The translations under genes and the position numbers were made by a program. A stretch of DNA of 5,094 nt, from positions 1-5,094 of the forward strand of contig CAYFMP010000134.1 in the NCBI GenBank assembly GCA_964344215.1. The letters run 5' to 3'. Each line of letters starts with the position of its first letter. Position 1 is the first letter of the stretch. Positions 4,991 to 5,094 of this stretch are shown here, piece after piece. The notes under the pieces were generated by a model. The model saw only the letters and a program-made list of their open reading frames with translations, was not told where the DNA came from and made no database searches. The DNA comes from CAYFMP01 sp964344215 (GTDB taxonomy: Bacteria > Pseudomonadota > Alphaproteobacteria > Rhodospirillales > Casp-alpha2).

Positions 4991-5094
4991 AGCGGTTCAC
5001 GTTGATATGGAATCGCTGAGACGCGCTCTCCGGTCTCCCGGCAAGGAGCGGTTCGCGTAGCGATGCGGGGCCATCGGAAGCGGGCCGCGACGCC
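4988..5094 (-). repeat. Partial copy of TA-flanked element (type-B end), cut by window edge
   Basis: These 107 bases are the reverse complement of 2518-2624, the right arm of the central element, with five mismatches, all transitions, and no gaps; the terminal 44 or so bases are identical. It begins with TA followed by GAGCGG and runs off the right edge. Its first three bases are the stop codon of the CBS gene. If it resembles the central copy it should end about 150 bases past the window with a type-A end. Confidence 0.9.

Overview
The window is GC-rich, gene-dense DNA. Codon choice and protein sequences look alphaproteobacterial, perhaps Rhodospirillales-like; this is an inference from sequence style, not a database match. 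There is no rRNA, tRNA, CRISPR array, transposase or complete phage module. Six protein genes are well supported and one small hypothetical gene is moderately supported.

Layout. The left edge (2-55) holds part of a repeat. Next comes a leftward gene for a small free-standing HIRAN-type protein (90-524), with a strong ribosome binding site and an AT-rich, palindrome-bearing promoter. A 265-base gene-free stretch follows. Two rightward genes come next: a small cysteine-rich exported protein (790-1140) and a class I SAM-dependent methyltransferase (1276-2076). The methyltransferase converges on a small leftward hypothetical gene (2089-2349), and a strong hairpin lies between their stop codons. 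Between 2350 and 2678 there is no gene, but there is a compact element of about 260 bp with 35-bp terminal inverted repeats flanked by TA.

The right half is a purine-salvage locus. A leftward deaminase (2679-3704) of the adenine deaminase subfamily is divergent from a rightward hypoxanthine phosphoribosyltransferase gene (3848-4411). Together they would convert adenine to hypoxanthine and then to IMP. A two-CBS-domain protein follows (4562-4990). Its stop codon coincides with the first bases of another copy of the repeat, which runs off the right edge (4988-5094).

The most notable structure is the repeat family. The left-edge partial copy matches the left arm of the central element perfectly over 54 bp. 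The right-edge partial copy matches the right arm over 107 bp with five differences, all transitions. The simplest reading is three copies of one non-autonomous, MITE-like element with two distinguishable ends; only the central copy is complete here. I did not find a convincing new multi-gene system; the element family is the best candidate for something undescribed.
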